64,000 nucleotides of DNA from Prunus persica (lineage: Eukaryota; Streptophyta; Magnoliopsida; Rosales; Rosaceae), in assembly GCF_000346465.2 (NCBI RefSeq), contig NC_034009.1, positions 5,397,291 through 5,461,290 on the forward strand, written 5' to 3'. A program made the position numbers and the translations under genes. How positions within the stretch are numbered: the first letter of the stretch is position 1; every line of letters starts with the position of its first letter. This document shows positions 22,806 to 35,600 of this stretch, piece after piece. The notes under the pieces were generated by a model, which ran no database searches, was not told where the DNA came from, and was given only the letters and a program-made list of their open reading frames with translations.

Positions 22806-24063
22806 ATATAATAATAATGTAATTTGATCAAATATAATATGCATTGTAACCCATTTTATAAAAAATCTATACCTATGGTCCAAGAGAATGTTCCAAATCA
22901 CTCTTTGGAAATTCCTTTTAAATTAGGAGGGGATATTTTGGTGTTTCTATTTAGACCCTTCCTAGTTAATTCTTAAACCATGTTTACTTACCATCAGTGA
23001 ATATTCGAAGAAAATGAATGATTTCAATTTTTAACTTCACCAACATTTATTGACACGTAAGGAATGAAAAATGTTTTCAATGAGACTTGTAAGGAATTGC
23101 TATCTAATTTATTAAGTTCTGGCATATTAAACGATGGCCAAAATATTTGTCCAATTTAATTGAAAGAATTCAGTCTAATTCGACTCACCAAACGTGACCT
23201 TTGGCAACATCTCTTGTTTTTTTTTATTATTATGATTTTTACTTTTAATGATTAGAAAGGAAAAAAAATGAGAGTAGACAGAAAAATGGTGATCAGTCAC
23301 ATCAGAAGCAAAGAAAAACAGAAAAAGAGAGAGGATAGGGAAGGGGAAAAAGGAGGATGGAGCAAAGAAAAAGAAGAAAAATGGAATTTCCACGAGGCCA
23401 TCCCAATGCCACCTAATCTTAATGAGATTTGTAAGTGGTGTTGTAGGTGGTGGTTCACCATATGCTTCCAGCCTGTCCTCTCATTCTACAATCTACACCA
23501 GCCTGTACTGGATCTCCCAAAAACTTGAGATTCTAAATTACCAAAATACCCATACTTTCCCTACACCAAGTCATAAACAACTATGGGTATTTCAGTACTT
23601 CATATACAAATAAAATACCCGCCATTTTGTATTCTCAAATCAAACCCATAGACAACAATAATATTCATGAAATATTCTGGTGACTTATAGTTCAAAATCA
23701 ACAGACAACAAAGAGGGAAAAAAAAACGTTTGGCAAATTTTTTTTAAAAAAAAAAAAACAGAAGGAGGGGGTGGGGTGTGGGGATTAAAACTACAAAAAT
23801 GCCCATATAATTATAGTCCTTCCTGTTGCGCACATTTTGGAGCCTTGGAGGGGAGAGAGAGAGAGAGAGTCGTTGGTTGTTTTTGTTGTTGGAACGACTC
23901 GGTTTCAGAGAACAAGAACATCTTCAGCACCATGATCTCCTTCTCCTCTCTATCTCTAGCCATGAATTGAATCTCTCTAGGCCAACACAAGAAAAGGTGT
24001 TGGTGTTCTTGAAGGAAAAAAAAAACCAATTATATATATATATATTTTTTAAAGAACAATTTG
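22806..24063. other. Upstream region of the clathrin assembly gene
   Basis: Purine-rich strands (23265-23390), poly-A runs and a (GA)n tract at about 23851-23868 precede a leader ending in a TA repeat (about 24032-24046) and the ATG at 24064. No separate gene is seen. The GA tract is probably in or near the 5' UTR. Confidence 0.5.
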
Positions 24064-27000
24064 ATGGGCACGTTCCAGAGCTTTAGGAAGGCCTATGGAG
24101 CTCTGAAGGACTCTACCAAGGTTGGCCTCATCAAGGTCAACAGCGAATTCAAGGTACCAAGAAGGAAAAAAAAATGAAAAAGAAGCAAATTTGATTGATG
24201 GGTTTTGTTTCTTGAGCTCTGTTAATGCCTAGCAGTTTGGTTTTTGATTGTTTGTTTGATGAAATGTTGGTTTTGTTGGAAGGATTTGGATATTGCCACG
24301 GTGAAGGCCACCAGTCACGTTGAGTGCCCTCCGAAGGAACGCCATGTTCGAAGTGAGTTTATGTCTTTTTCATTTGATTTTCTAAATTTATGATTTTGTG
24401 TTTTGAATGATGTGAGGATTTGAATTTGCATGACAATGGTTATCAAGATTTGTAATTGTGGTCATTTTCCTTGCATTTGCTAACAGAATGTTTGTAGTTG
24501 TATTTTCTTGCACTAATGATCTTTCCTAATTCAGTCTCATTCTCATACCTGATTATTTTCTTTGGGGGGTTTTGTTTTTGTTTCCCTGCATAGAGATTTT
24601 CTCTGCAACATCTGTGACACGTCCACGGGCAGATGTGGCATACTGTATTCATGCTCTGGCCAAGAGATTGTCCAAGACTCGGAGCTGGATTGTATGTCCT
24701 TAATTCTTCTTCTTCTTCTTCTTCTTCTTATCATAGTGTTTGTTCTTAATTGAAACAATATGTAAATTTGGCTCAAGGTCCAGGAGGCTTCGAATTGATA
24801 TATAACTGATACGAATTGGTTTTGTAGCAGTTGCAAAAAGTTAGCATGAAAACAAGCTCAAAAGAACTGATGTGATAATGCAGTTGCAAACATGTTATGA
24901 CTTGGTTCCTTAAATGTAGCAAATCACTTACCTAATGACAAGTTGACAAAATCTGCAGGTTGCCATAAAGACATTGATAGTTGTTCATAGAACATTGAGA
25001 GAGGGTGATCCTACATTTAGAGAAGAGCTTCTAAACTATTCTCAGAGAGGACACATTCTCCAAATTTCCAATTTTAAAGATGACTCAAGTCCCCTTGGTA
25101 AAATGCTTCTACCTTCCATGGCAGTTTTTTTATGTAACATGTTGCCAATATTGTAACAGTCTCTTCTTAGACCAAATTCTACCTTGCAGCTTGGGATTGC
25201 TCTGCTTGGGTTAGGACATATGCCCTCTTTCTAGAAGAACGGCTGGAGTGTTTCCGGGTTCTGAAGTATGACATCGAGTCGGAGCGTTTGACAAAAACAT
25301 CACCAGGATCAACAAAGGTGTGGTTTGTGGTTGTCATTTCTCACACTGAATTTCTTCATCATCTTTCGCATAACAAAGATACTATTAACTCCACTAGGTA
25401 CATAGTAGAACACGAACATTGGCTGCCGATGAGCTGTTGGAGCAACTACCTGCACTGCAGCAACTTCTTTACCGCCTCATGGGCTGCCAGGTAATAACTT
25501 AATATTGATACAGAACACCAAATCTGGTTTGGTTCTTTATAGTCAAATACTTTATGTTGATCCATGACGGTTTCTCTTATTGAAACATTTTGTTCCTTTG
25601 GTTGGAATTTCTAATTTGTTCTTATTTTGCAGCCTGAGGGAACAGCTTTTAACAATTACCTCATACAATATGCCTTAGCTCTGGTATGCATGATACCAAT
25701 CTCCATTTTTATATGATCAGAGTGTGAGAGTGTCTCTACATGCCTTTATTGAAAACTGCTTTATGCATCACATACTTTGTAAATTAGGACATGAAATTCA
25801 TGAGGTTTATGGCTTTTTAGTTAATTTCCAAGTATGATACACGGGCCCTGAACCATTGACAGAATTTCTGTCATTACACTGCAGTAATTTAAGCATGTTA
25901 TGTCATAGAAACCCAAATTGCTCCAATACGGTCTGTAAGGGTACAGTTTATGCAAGCTTTCATAACTATTCTTTATTGTTAAGGCCATAACATCCTTGGG
26001 AAAACATAATATATGCCTTATCACTAGTTGCTTCTGGGTTTCAACATTGTCCTTTTCCATGTAGGTTTTAAAAGAGAGCTTTAAAATATATTGTGCCATC
26101 AACGACGGAATTATAAATCTTGTTGACATGGTAAGACTCTATTAGATTCAGTTCTCATGTTTCGTTGAACTGAATCCGTTGTTAAATGATGCTTTCTCTT
26201 TTTAATTTTTTTTCAATAATACCAGTTTATGTTACATGTTCCTGCAGTTCTTTGATATGTCAAGACATGATGCAGTTAAAGCTCTCAATGTTTATAAAAG
26301 AGCTGGCCAACAGGTATACAGTGGTACTGATTTTGGAACCTATTGTATGAAAATATGCACTTCTGTAAATTGCTGGATCATCCCCTAAAAAATTGTTTTT
26401 CCTTTATTCAACTACAGGCCGAAGCCCTAGCTGATTTTTATGAATATTGCAAGGGTTTGGATCTTGCTAGAACTTTTCAGTTTCCAACATTGAGACAGGT
26501 TCCATTTGGCCTCAGTGGTATATTTAAGTTGACTCCACTACATGGTCTCTCACAAATTTTCTTCTCTGCCCTAAACAGCCACCTCCATCCTTTCTTGCAA
26601 CAATGGAGGAGTATATAAAGGAAGCGCCGCAGTCCGGTTCTGTTAACAAGAGACTGGTGAGATAGTTTCCATAATTTCTTTTTCTGTCTCAGAATTTGAC
26701 ATAAAAAGTAAATGAAAATAAAAGGTTGCCATAATTTCTTCGAAGTTTCTGATAATTTTGTTCTGACTATAGGAATACCAGGAGACAGACCAGCAGCCTC
26801 AGAAACCTGAAGAACCTCCTCCTCCTCCAGAGCCTGAACAACAAGAAGAAGAAGTTGAGGAGAAAACGGAGGAAGAGGAAGAACGCCAACCTAAGGAAGA
26901 GGTAGTTGAACCTCCCCCTTTGATATCAACGGACGACACTGATCTTCTGGTACGTTATGCACAAGTACTTCATGTTTTCTCTGATGCCAATTTTATGAAG

Positions 27001-27850
27001 TTCTGCAATTCATGTTGTCTTTTGCCTTTTCTTTGTCCAGGGTCTAAGGGAAATAAATCCAAAAGCTGCAGAAATTGAAGAAAGCAATGCCTTGGCTCTT
27101 GCAATAGTTCCACAAGGTAGGCTTCCATTGTCTATGATATTTGATTTTGAGGAAATTCTACACATGCCTTCACTGTGGAATTTGTTTCATACATCATACT
27201 ATTTGTACATTCGCAGGGAACGAACAACAATCTGGAGCAAGTTTCAATGATCTTGCTGGGACTTCAGGCTGGGAGCTAGCACTGGTGACCACACCAAGCA
27301 ACCATACAAGCCAAGTGCCCATGGACAAGAAGTTTGTTAGTATTATTTTCTGTTCATTTCATTAAGCTAAAGCTTTTTCATTTCGTTCTTCTACCCTTTG
27401 GTTTGTTGATGAGCATTGGTTTCATTTTCGGGTCAGGCTGGTGGCTTTGACAAGCTATTACTTGATAGCTTGTATGAAGATGAAGGTGCCAGGAGACAGA
27501 TACAGCTCCAGAACGCAGGCTATGGCTACGGTGCAACGAGCTTGCATAACCCGTTTGAACAACAAGCACAACATCCTGTGCAGGATCCATTTGCAATGTC
27601 CAACAACATAGCACCCCCAACCAACGTGCAAATGGCGCTAATGGCTCAACAACAACACCAACATCAGCAAATCCTGCAGCAACAGAACCAGCAATATCAA
27701 CAGCAGCAGAACATGATGATGGTGCCTCACCCTTATTATTCTCAATACCCCCAACAGATGCAGCCCCCGGGTTCTTCGAACCCGTTTGGAGATCCATTCA
27801 GCTTCCCTCCTAGTTCAACGCCACACCAGGGAAACCAACACCTAATATAG
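24064..27850 (+). CDS. Clathrin assembly protein, ANTH domain (AP180/PICALM type, like At5g35200)
   Basis: Endocytic adaptor: the ANTH domain binds PI(4,5)P2 and the tail recruits clathrin and partners. Exons: 24064-24153, 24283-24352, 24594-24691, 24959-25097, 25190-25317, 25398-25490, 25633-25683, 26065-26130, 26248-26313, 26418-26498, 26579-26656, 26773-26949, 27041-27116, 27217-27335, 27437-27850. They total 1746 bp (581 aa) and every join keeps frame. The N-terminus [20 protein letters not shown] and stretches such as [35 protein letters not shown] and [19 protein letters not shown] are family hallmarks (ANTH about 24-290). The tail is Pro/Glu-rich, then Gln-rich, with NPF near 482 and 559 and DPF near 494 and 563. 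Exons 1 (part) to 6 recur at 60418-61865. Relative to that copy, intron 2 lacks about 42 bp. Confidence 0.93.
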
Positions 27851-28257
27851 AGGTCATTTGTTTCATGATTTAATTCCAGCTTATTCTTTGATTCTTTGGA
27901 GTAGTGTGAGTTTGAGAAGCTCATTCTTTGTTTAACTCTGTATATTGTTTTGGAGGGCTATTGACAATGGAATGCATACAAATTGATGTGTTAATTTCAT
28001 AAAACTTGTGCTTATTGTTAACAGTTATCAGAAGTCACACGTGTATTAAAAATAAAAATAAAACAAACAGAGTGATGGTTTGATTTACATGGATAACGCC
28101 CAATAACCAATGCAAGTTCTACAATTTTTTATTATTTACCAAGCATGTGAGGTTTTGGCAGAAAATTGGATGGAAATAACGCTAAAGACGAAATTGAATA
28201 TTTCTAATGTGTTTGAGTGATGTAGGATACCGGTGACCTGAGTATTTAGGTAGTTTA
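27851..28257. other. 3' UTR and downstream flank of the clathrin assembly gene
   Basis: T-rich 3' UTR-like sequence followed by AT-rich spacer. No further gene. Confidence 0.5.
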
Positions 28258-28598
28258 GAGCATTCACAGTAGGGGGTGAATTTTTGGGGGTGTAAAGTCA
28301 CTTTTACTTCCCCTTTACACCTCCGAGGGTTGTAAATATGGTTTTTGCTCTAATGGTGAAGATGTAAATCTATGTATAATTGATTTTGCTCACTTTTGTC
28401 CATTTTTTCTCACTTTTTCTCATGTAAGCCCCACTTGCAAGGGATGTAAAAAAGGATGCACATGTGCATCTAAATTTGTATCTCACGGTTGTGATGCAAA
28501 TTTACAATCATTTACACCTCTCCATTGGGGGTGATTCCGATCACAAATGGTGTATATTTAACATACACCCCATTATACAACCCCTACTGGAGATGCTC
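28258..28598. mobile_element. PIF/Harbinger-type MITE with TTA target duplication
   Basis: Terminal inverted repeats GAGCATTCACAGTAGGGG (left) and, on the reverse strand of the right end, GAGCATCTCCAGTAGGGG enclose 341 bp. TTA occurs on both sides (28255-28257 and 28599-28601), the target duplication expected for Tourist/Harbinger MITEs. There is no coding capacity. Confidence 0.8.
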
Positions 28599-29094
28599 TT
28601 AGCGGAAGCGAAAACTGTTTGTGCAAATATCACGGAAGAATATTCGCTTGAAGATCCTTTACCTTTTGAACTTCTTTCTCTCTCTTCTTGTAAAATCAAA
28701 CATCAGCAAAAGACCACACCTGTGGGGTGTTGGCCAAAGCCCTCCTGCCTAAGTTAGTTCAATTGTATATAGGAGAAAACAATAGCTAAAAGAGAGTATG
28801 GAGTTTTATCTACGGGGAGAACTGGGTGGCCGGAGCCATGTTTGGGGTGGCAGTTAGTCGTGCGGGAGAGATGAGAGTGGAGCGGACGGCGGCTAGGGAT
28901 GTCGTCGACTAGGAGAGAGAGACTGGAGTTTCTCGGGTTTTTTGCTAGGTTGTATAAATTGAATCAATTAGGGATTTGATTGGGATCAAATCATTTAATT
29001 GATGATGTATCTCTTAAATAGGATAATACCATAATTAGGTGATTTATCTTTTAATTGGTGATTATATTCCCAAATAAAGATAATATCCCATATA
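28599..29094. other. Unassigned sequence between MITE and hairpin repeats
   Basis: No ORF with recognisable motifs. The region contains a G-rich stretch (28810-28920) and then AT-rich DNA leading into the hairpin repeats. It could be a transposon remnant. Confidence 0.4.
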
Positions 29095-30212
29095 TATATG
29101 TATAAGACTGTAGTAGCCACTAGTGTATATTATTTATTGAAGACAAATTTTTCAAAAAAAAAATTTTCACAAAATTTTTTTTAAAAATCGGGTATAGCCG
29201 CCCGGCTATACTATTTCCAATTTAAAAAAAAGATAATAGGCGCACAGCCCTTTGGTGCCCACGTGTAATATAGTATAGCCGCCCGGCTATACTATTTTTA
29301 TAATAAGAACAAAATTAAGAAAAAAAGACCCTCCCAATTGCATTAGTTTGTACTTTATATATATTAATTTGCTAGTTTCATGGTAGTTATTAATCGTCCA
29401 CTATATCATATTGTAATATAATTTTTATAACATGTATTATTCTTATTCAATAGTATGTGAGAATTATTTGTATAATACGTGAATTTTGTGTGTCTTACTA
29501 CAAATGTTGTAAAGAATACGTGTATTTTGTGTATTAAACGTCAGAAATATGTATGCATATGTACAACCACATTTTCTTTTTAAAAAACGTGAGACGTGTA
29601 TAGAACACGAATGTATTACTGAAAAATACGTACGTATGTGTATAATAGAGTATTAAACTTGAAAGTGCTAAATTCTTGTCCTATATATATAAAAGACTGT
29701 AGCAGCCACTAGTGTATATTATTTATTGAAGACAAATTTGACAAAAAAAATTTAAAAAAATCGAGTATAGCCGCGCGGCTATACTATTTCCTATTTTAAA
29801 AAAAAAGATAATAGACCACAGCCCTTTGGTGCCCACGTGTAATATAGTATGGCCTTGCGGCGATACTATTTTTATAAAACAAGGACCCCCAGCAGTTTGC
29901 CGCCACGTGTCAAAAGCAATCTATTTTAAAAATAAAAAAATAGAGTATAGCCGCACGGCTATCCTATTTCCTATTAAAAAAAAGATAATAGGCGCACAGC
30001 CCTTTGGTGCCCACGTGTAATATAGTATAGCCGCGCGGCTATACTATTTTTATAAAACAAGACCCCCCACCAATTTGCCGCCATGTGTCAAAAGTACTTT
30101 ATTTTTTAAAAAACTGAGTATAGCGTGCGGCTGTACTATTTTGTTTTATTTTTAAATAGGTCCCTCTTGCGCCACGTGTCCTAAATATATTTATTTATTT
30201 AAAATCGTAGTA
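29095..30212. repeat. Left hairpin-repeat block (R1-R2)
   Basis: Two direct units share the order AGACTGTAG[TC]AGCCACTAGTG, GAAGACAAAT, several hairpins of the form AGTATAGCCGCnCGGCTATACT, then in R1 a fixed ~385-bp stretch (about 29305-29690). Seven perfect or near-perfect hairpins start near 29191, 29271, 29764, 29846, 29943, 30025 and 30116. Between them lie CACGTG/ACGTGT motifs (GCCCACGTGTAATATAG, GCCACGTGTCAAAAG). The block ends abruptly at 30212 inside a transposon reading frame. The same family returns at 58321-59615 in the same orientation. Confidence 0.85.
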
Positions 30213-30604
30213 AATGTGAAATTCATGGCCAAGTTATGGGAAACTTGGCCAACAAGTTGAACAAAGCATATGCTGGAGAAGTGAAGCAAATTCTAAAAGC
30301 AAAAAGTCGGAGCAAAGAGTTAGAGTCCTTGAAGTTGAAATTGGAAGAGAGAAAGAAATATGCTGTCGAAAAATTCACAAAATCTGAAGAATATGACCAT
30401 GAAATGGTTGAGTGTTTCAACAACGGCTTCGAAATGTTCCGAGATTATGCTTCGGTCATCTCACCAGACTACAATTGGAGTGAAATTGATGTAGCTGGTG
30501 TCTGGGAGGTGCTGAATATGGGTGCTGAGGGAATGGCTCATCATAGCCTCGTGCATGCAGCGAGGAGAAAGGACAAAGACATGGATCTTTTGATGGACCT
30601 GTAG
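30213..30604 (+). pseudogene. C-terminal half of a transposon-borne coiled-coil protein (copy A)
   Basis: An open frame encodes a charged, helical, Lys/Glu-rich stretch (KQILKAKSRSKELESLKLK), then YDHEMVECFNNGFEMF and a tail ending DKDMDLLMDL. The first 35 or so bases (30213-30248) match 44954-44990, where the same frame carries the N-terminal half. The protein was therefore split. Here it is cut at its 5' side by the hairpin block. The family is not recognised; proteins of this kind occur next to Ulp1 genes in Mutator-like elements. Confidence 0.6.
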
Positions 30605-30759
30605 TAAGGGTGAGTGCTGCTTCAGTTCATCTCACCCGAGTACATGGATCTTTTGTTGCCTTCGTTTTCCCTTCACAGGGATAGTATTGTTAAGGTTCGG
30701 TGGCGATTTCTTTTGCATCTGTAAAATGTAGTCTGTAATGGATGTGTGTGTATTGTATG

Positions 30760-30960
30760 TAGATTCACTTAATATTGCTGTTCTATTGTATGTATATTGC
30801 CGTCATATTGCCTTTGTATTGCATAGATAGTGTATGCATATTGCCACCCTATTGGATGTATATTGTAATACTATTGCTATCGTATTGTCCTTATATTGCT
30901 CTAATATTGCCTCTATAGTGCACGTATATTGGCCTAATATTGCTATTAAATCGTATGTCA
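30760..30960 (+). repeat. Degenerate ATATTGC-type short-period array
   Basis: Words such as TATTGC, TATTGTA and ATATTGCC recur every 10-20 bases across 200 bp just 3' of the coiled-coil ORF. Similar words occur at 41515-41605, 53530-53620 and 54790-54900. There is no fixed unit. Confidence 0.6.
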
Positions 30961-31134
30961 ATGGCATTTGGTCTAATAAGAGTCTCCACTTCGTTGAAAG
31001 TAATCCTGAATTAAAATATGACGGACACGACAATTGTTATCCATCCTTACATTACCATCAATTGATGTTGGCCTTTCAAATGATAGTTGGAGTTGCACAT
31101 CGATTCATATTCAAAAGGAAAGTAATTCTCTCCC

Positions 31135-32135
31135 TCAATGAATCATCGTTAAAAAGAAGGCAGCTATCAAATATTGGGTATAAAAATGCAAGATCCATGG
31201 TAAATTAATTGGGCACAAACCACATATTACAAAACCGGGCTGATTTTTGGCATGCTTGAAAAGAGAAGGGCCAAATACAACAGAAAAGAAAATCCATTCA
31301 AGCTTGTACAATGGAATGCACAATAACCCTTTTACATGTCCTTCCAACACCAGTGTTTTGCCTGCTTTAGAGTCACAATAACTCTGAGTTTCTGAATATG
31401 TCACTAAACGACCACGTGGATTCCCAGTAAGTTTAAGTTTCGTCTGCAAGTAGAAAAATTAATTAGAGCAAACACTACATAAGGGACTATAATGAGGGCC
31501 TCAGTAAAAGGTAAAGAACAGAGTGAGATTAAATGATGGCAGGGGCTTATCTTTCACTACGACATGATCTTATTACTTACAGGTAACTTTGATACAATGA
31601 ACATAATCTTTTCATTTTTCACAATATAAAAATATTATGAAAGTTGAAGAGTCAATAACACATTTAAATCCAAAGCTGCTGAGGCATTTCAACTTGTTTT
31701 CCCTCAACAAAGTTGACGAGGTAGAAAACACCAAGATTTGAAACATCCTGCACGAGGCATTTCCATCAGTACAACCTTAAGCAGATAAATAAAGTGATGT
31801 GTGTATCGAAATAAATGCAACAGCCACTGCAAGTACTCCAAAGCAAAGACATATCTTTATTTACAAAAGTGTTACAGACTGGTGAAAGAACAGAGTTATA
31901 TGCACATTAATTATGGCTTCTCTATTCGAACAAAAATAAAGCTGTTTTACCTGCTTTTCTGAAATGGAACCTAGCTTGTAATCCTGCAAAAGGGAAAAGT
32001 AAGATAAGTTGCTACAAATTCAAAGAAAAATTTGTCTCAGAGAGAACAATCACTCAGATCAAATACAGCTAAATACACAAGGAAACTAATCCAGTATACA
32101 AGATGAAAGACGAGTGATTGGTACCTGCTCCAGCT
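31135..32135 (-). pseudogene. Unrecognised spliced-looking gene fragment in copy A
   Basis: Minus-strand pieces with splice-like borders: 31984-31951 (DYKLGSISEKQ, acceptor TTTTGCAG, donor GTAAAA), 31747-31664 (DVSNLGVFYLVNFVEGKQ, ending MPQQLWI and stop), and a separate open stretch 31443-31135 after an acceptor. An exon-like donor is also visible near 32124. The exon/intron texture suggests a host-gene fragment captured by the element. I do not recognise the family. Copy B lacks this part. Confidence 0.35.
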
Positions 32136-32690
32136 AAGATCAGCAAACACAGTATGAGGTTCCAAATTCCAATAACAACATAATGCTAAGCAGAAAAGTA
32201 GAATTGCTGCCGAAATTATTTAAAATGAACTAAGTCAAAACTAAATTGAGAAATCTTAAGAAAGCTGTATGCTTGAGTAAGTCCACTAACAGATTCCCAG
32301 TGCAGGAAATGAAATATACGTATATCACATAAATTGCAAACAAAAGCACAGAGACAAAATGTGAACAATGGCTACAAAAGCATCCATAAAGAGCAACTAT
32401 ATTTATATATGGAGGTGTACAAAATAGGTAACCTTCAAAATCGAAACAGTGTGTGTGCCATGTAAGGCAATTAGCCACTGCTTCTAGACTGTACAATATT
32501 ACACCTCACAATAATAACTAAACCAACTAGCTCTAGCAAAAAGGCAGGATGACCATATAAAGTACCCCCAGCAAAGCATCTACGTCTGCATCTTCATATA
32601 AAGGAGTTCCTGACATAATTAATTAGCACAGTGAATTCCCAAGTCATAAGTCCAGACTGAGCTCAATTGACAGACATTAAGACATTTACC

Positions 32691-35600
32691 TCATAAATAT
32701 GCCTCCCCCCTTAAACCCTCTATTGCAAGCTTCAGTCGGTAATATTTGATCTTCAAAGGGTCAACTTTATCCAACGAAATCCCAGCACTGAGATGCTCGA
32801 TGAATTTTATGGTCATGATTCCGCAAGATGTACTGTGAGGCCTATAAGTTGGGAAATTAGAACTGCAGTTACGTAAAATTTGGATAAACTGCACTGAATT
32901 CACAAAGCTTACCCATCTCGTTGTAGTGGCACATCTGCAATGCTGCAAAGTGAGAATGGCGTAAACCTCGACATCTGCAGCCCCTTTTGCTTAACCTCTT
33001 CAACCTCAGAATCTTCATAAAAGTGCATATTGTACAGCACTCGTGCCAACGTATCGCTAATAGGGTGCAGAAGTGTAACCAACTTCGAAGTTATGGTAAA
33101 ACCAACGCAGGAGTCATACACAGTTGCAGTATGTTTGACGAAATCAATTTTGATTGCAACCCAGTGGGACCCTTGAAGATTATATGGAAAATAGACCTTC
33201 TGGACTTTTGTCCAAGCTTGGCCATACCCGTGTTGCCACATACCGCGCACATAGTGATGTATATTGTTCAGCTTGCTGGGCGGAAGGTCAATGGTGTTTG
33301 AAGCAGCTGCCTTCTTCGATCAACGTTTCTTGGCAGTCGCTTTGAACGGCTCTAGAAATTGCTGCACACATTGAAATGAAGGCATATTATAGAATGAGAA
33401 CCGAAAGCAAATGAAGCAGTGAATATAACATGGTAGCATGTTTACTTGCAAGCAATAATCTGCCGTTGTCCAGTGAGTTCCAAACACCAACGGATGAGAG
33501 AGTTGCCTTTTTCCGGATGAGAAAGGTTGCCATGTCTAGGTGTTGAAAGTTGACGTATATAATATCAGCACAATTTCATACAACTGTACACTTAAAAAAG
33601 GTGAGAAAACAATTGAATGATCGTAATAAAGTAGATATTTGTGTATTCTTACCCTTGAGCTGATCCATTCCGTTTCATCGAACAGTTTGTAGAAAAAATC
33701 AGCGCCCACTGAAAATGATTCCAGCTGCACCACCGCACTACAAAAGGCAAACTTGCAACGGTCACTTTTGTACTCCTCTCATAATTCTGAGTTTGTTGAT
33801 GACAAATATGCACATGTATATTAAAGCAAACTCTGCATTTTCTCATTACTATATGACTACATACTAGAATAGGATGAAGATTGGATTTCGAAGGTAAGAA
33901 ATCCTAACCTGATATCGTTTTTCCAGGCAGTGCAAAACTCCATTACTGCCTTCACATCTTTAATGGGCAGGGGTTTTGATGGATCAAAACATGGCGGGGT
34001 TGCAGTCACATCTGACACACTCATCGTCCTCTTCTTCCTCAAAGGATCAGTAAATTGACTCAACAATGTCTGGGCCGACGCTTCTGTCTGCACCCTTTAC
34101 CTTCCACTTGTTTTTTTTGAACACTCAAACTACCTTCTTCATCACCAGCCATACTAACTTTGGGCATACTTGGAGGATTCATCAGACCTCCCGATGGCAA
34201 ACTCTCAGTTATTTTCCAATCTTCTAACAAAAACAACAGTCTTTGGCAGATGCGTCACACCCGGCCACATCTTCCGGGGTAGGCAGCTTCTCGGATTGTG
34301 CCTGCTCAGCTGCTTCATGCACTTGTAAGTGAGGAATTGAAGCAGCCATTTTTGCCTCTTCGACTACCATGGCTGCGGAGGGTTTAGCTCCATCATCGGG
34401 GACTTGTGTTTCCATTGCTGCCGGTTCTGTAGGCGGACTAACATAGTCATGTAATGGCGACAAGTCATTGTCGCCTCCTTTATTCATATGAGGACTACCG
34501 AGGTCCTCATGTCCTTCCCAACCTTCATTCAACCCACCATTTCATTTTTTCAGCTGCTCTATCTCCAGCTTAAAATAGTGTTCCATGGAAGCGAGGGTGT
34601 TGCCGAAATCCTACACCCACTTATTATTTTTTGCAAACTCTCTTTCACGTTTCAATGACTCCTTCCGTACCATTTCTTCTAACTCACGCACTCTGTTGCT
34701 AAGCGCTCGATTAGAACTGGCTACTTTGGCCAAATCATCCTTTGTCATTTGAAAGTCACGCTTCAAAGTGCGTAACTCAGTGGACCCGAGTTTACCCTGC
34801 TTTCAGTTATAATGCAAGTGTTACAATATTTCCAGATTATATCCCAAATACAGCAGTTATAATGCAAGTGCGTAACTCAGTGAAAAAAAGGTAATGCTTG
34901 CCTTAGAAGACGACGGAAGGCTAGCAGTTTCGTCAATGTCCTCATCTTTTTCTTCTACAGAGGCAGAAGTGCTGGTTTTTTGTTCAGCGTCATCACCAAA
35001 CAACTCAACAAGTTCTTCAGTGTTGTCAACACTGTCACCCCAAGTCCAATACGGTTGTTGCTTGTCAATTACAGATGGCCGGAGAATTTGCACATCAACC
35101 TGCAATTTACATAGACAATATACATATTAGTAAACTTATTATAATATATTTTCATATGCCTAACATTATCATTAGAAACTTAACTAACCTCACGGTTCTC
35201 GAATACTTGGCTCATTAGCTCATAAAAACACGGCGAAGTATTGCTCCTCCAATGTAGTATACGAGGGATGTAAGCATTATCTTCGTGCACTACCAAATGT
35301 AGTGCAGCCAACGCTGGAAATACCTCATAAGCCCAAATCTGGTTTGAGGAAGAAAACGTCAGTCACTGTAAACAAATGAAATTTAACTTAAACATGAATG
35401 GAAATTTGCTCACCTAAAGTGCAAAGGAAAAACCTTTGAGGTGGTACTCTCTTGGTCTACCAGTTGCCGTTGTCTTTGCTTTCTTTTCAGATTTTTTTGT
35501 TTTCGCAGCTTTTTTGGGCACTTTCACTCGTTGCTAATCTACACAAAGTACCCTCAGAAGTGACACATTTGTCTTGGCATAACACACAGCACTCCATGGA

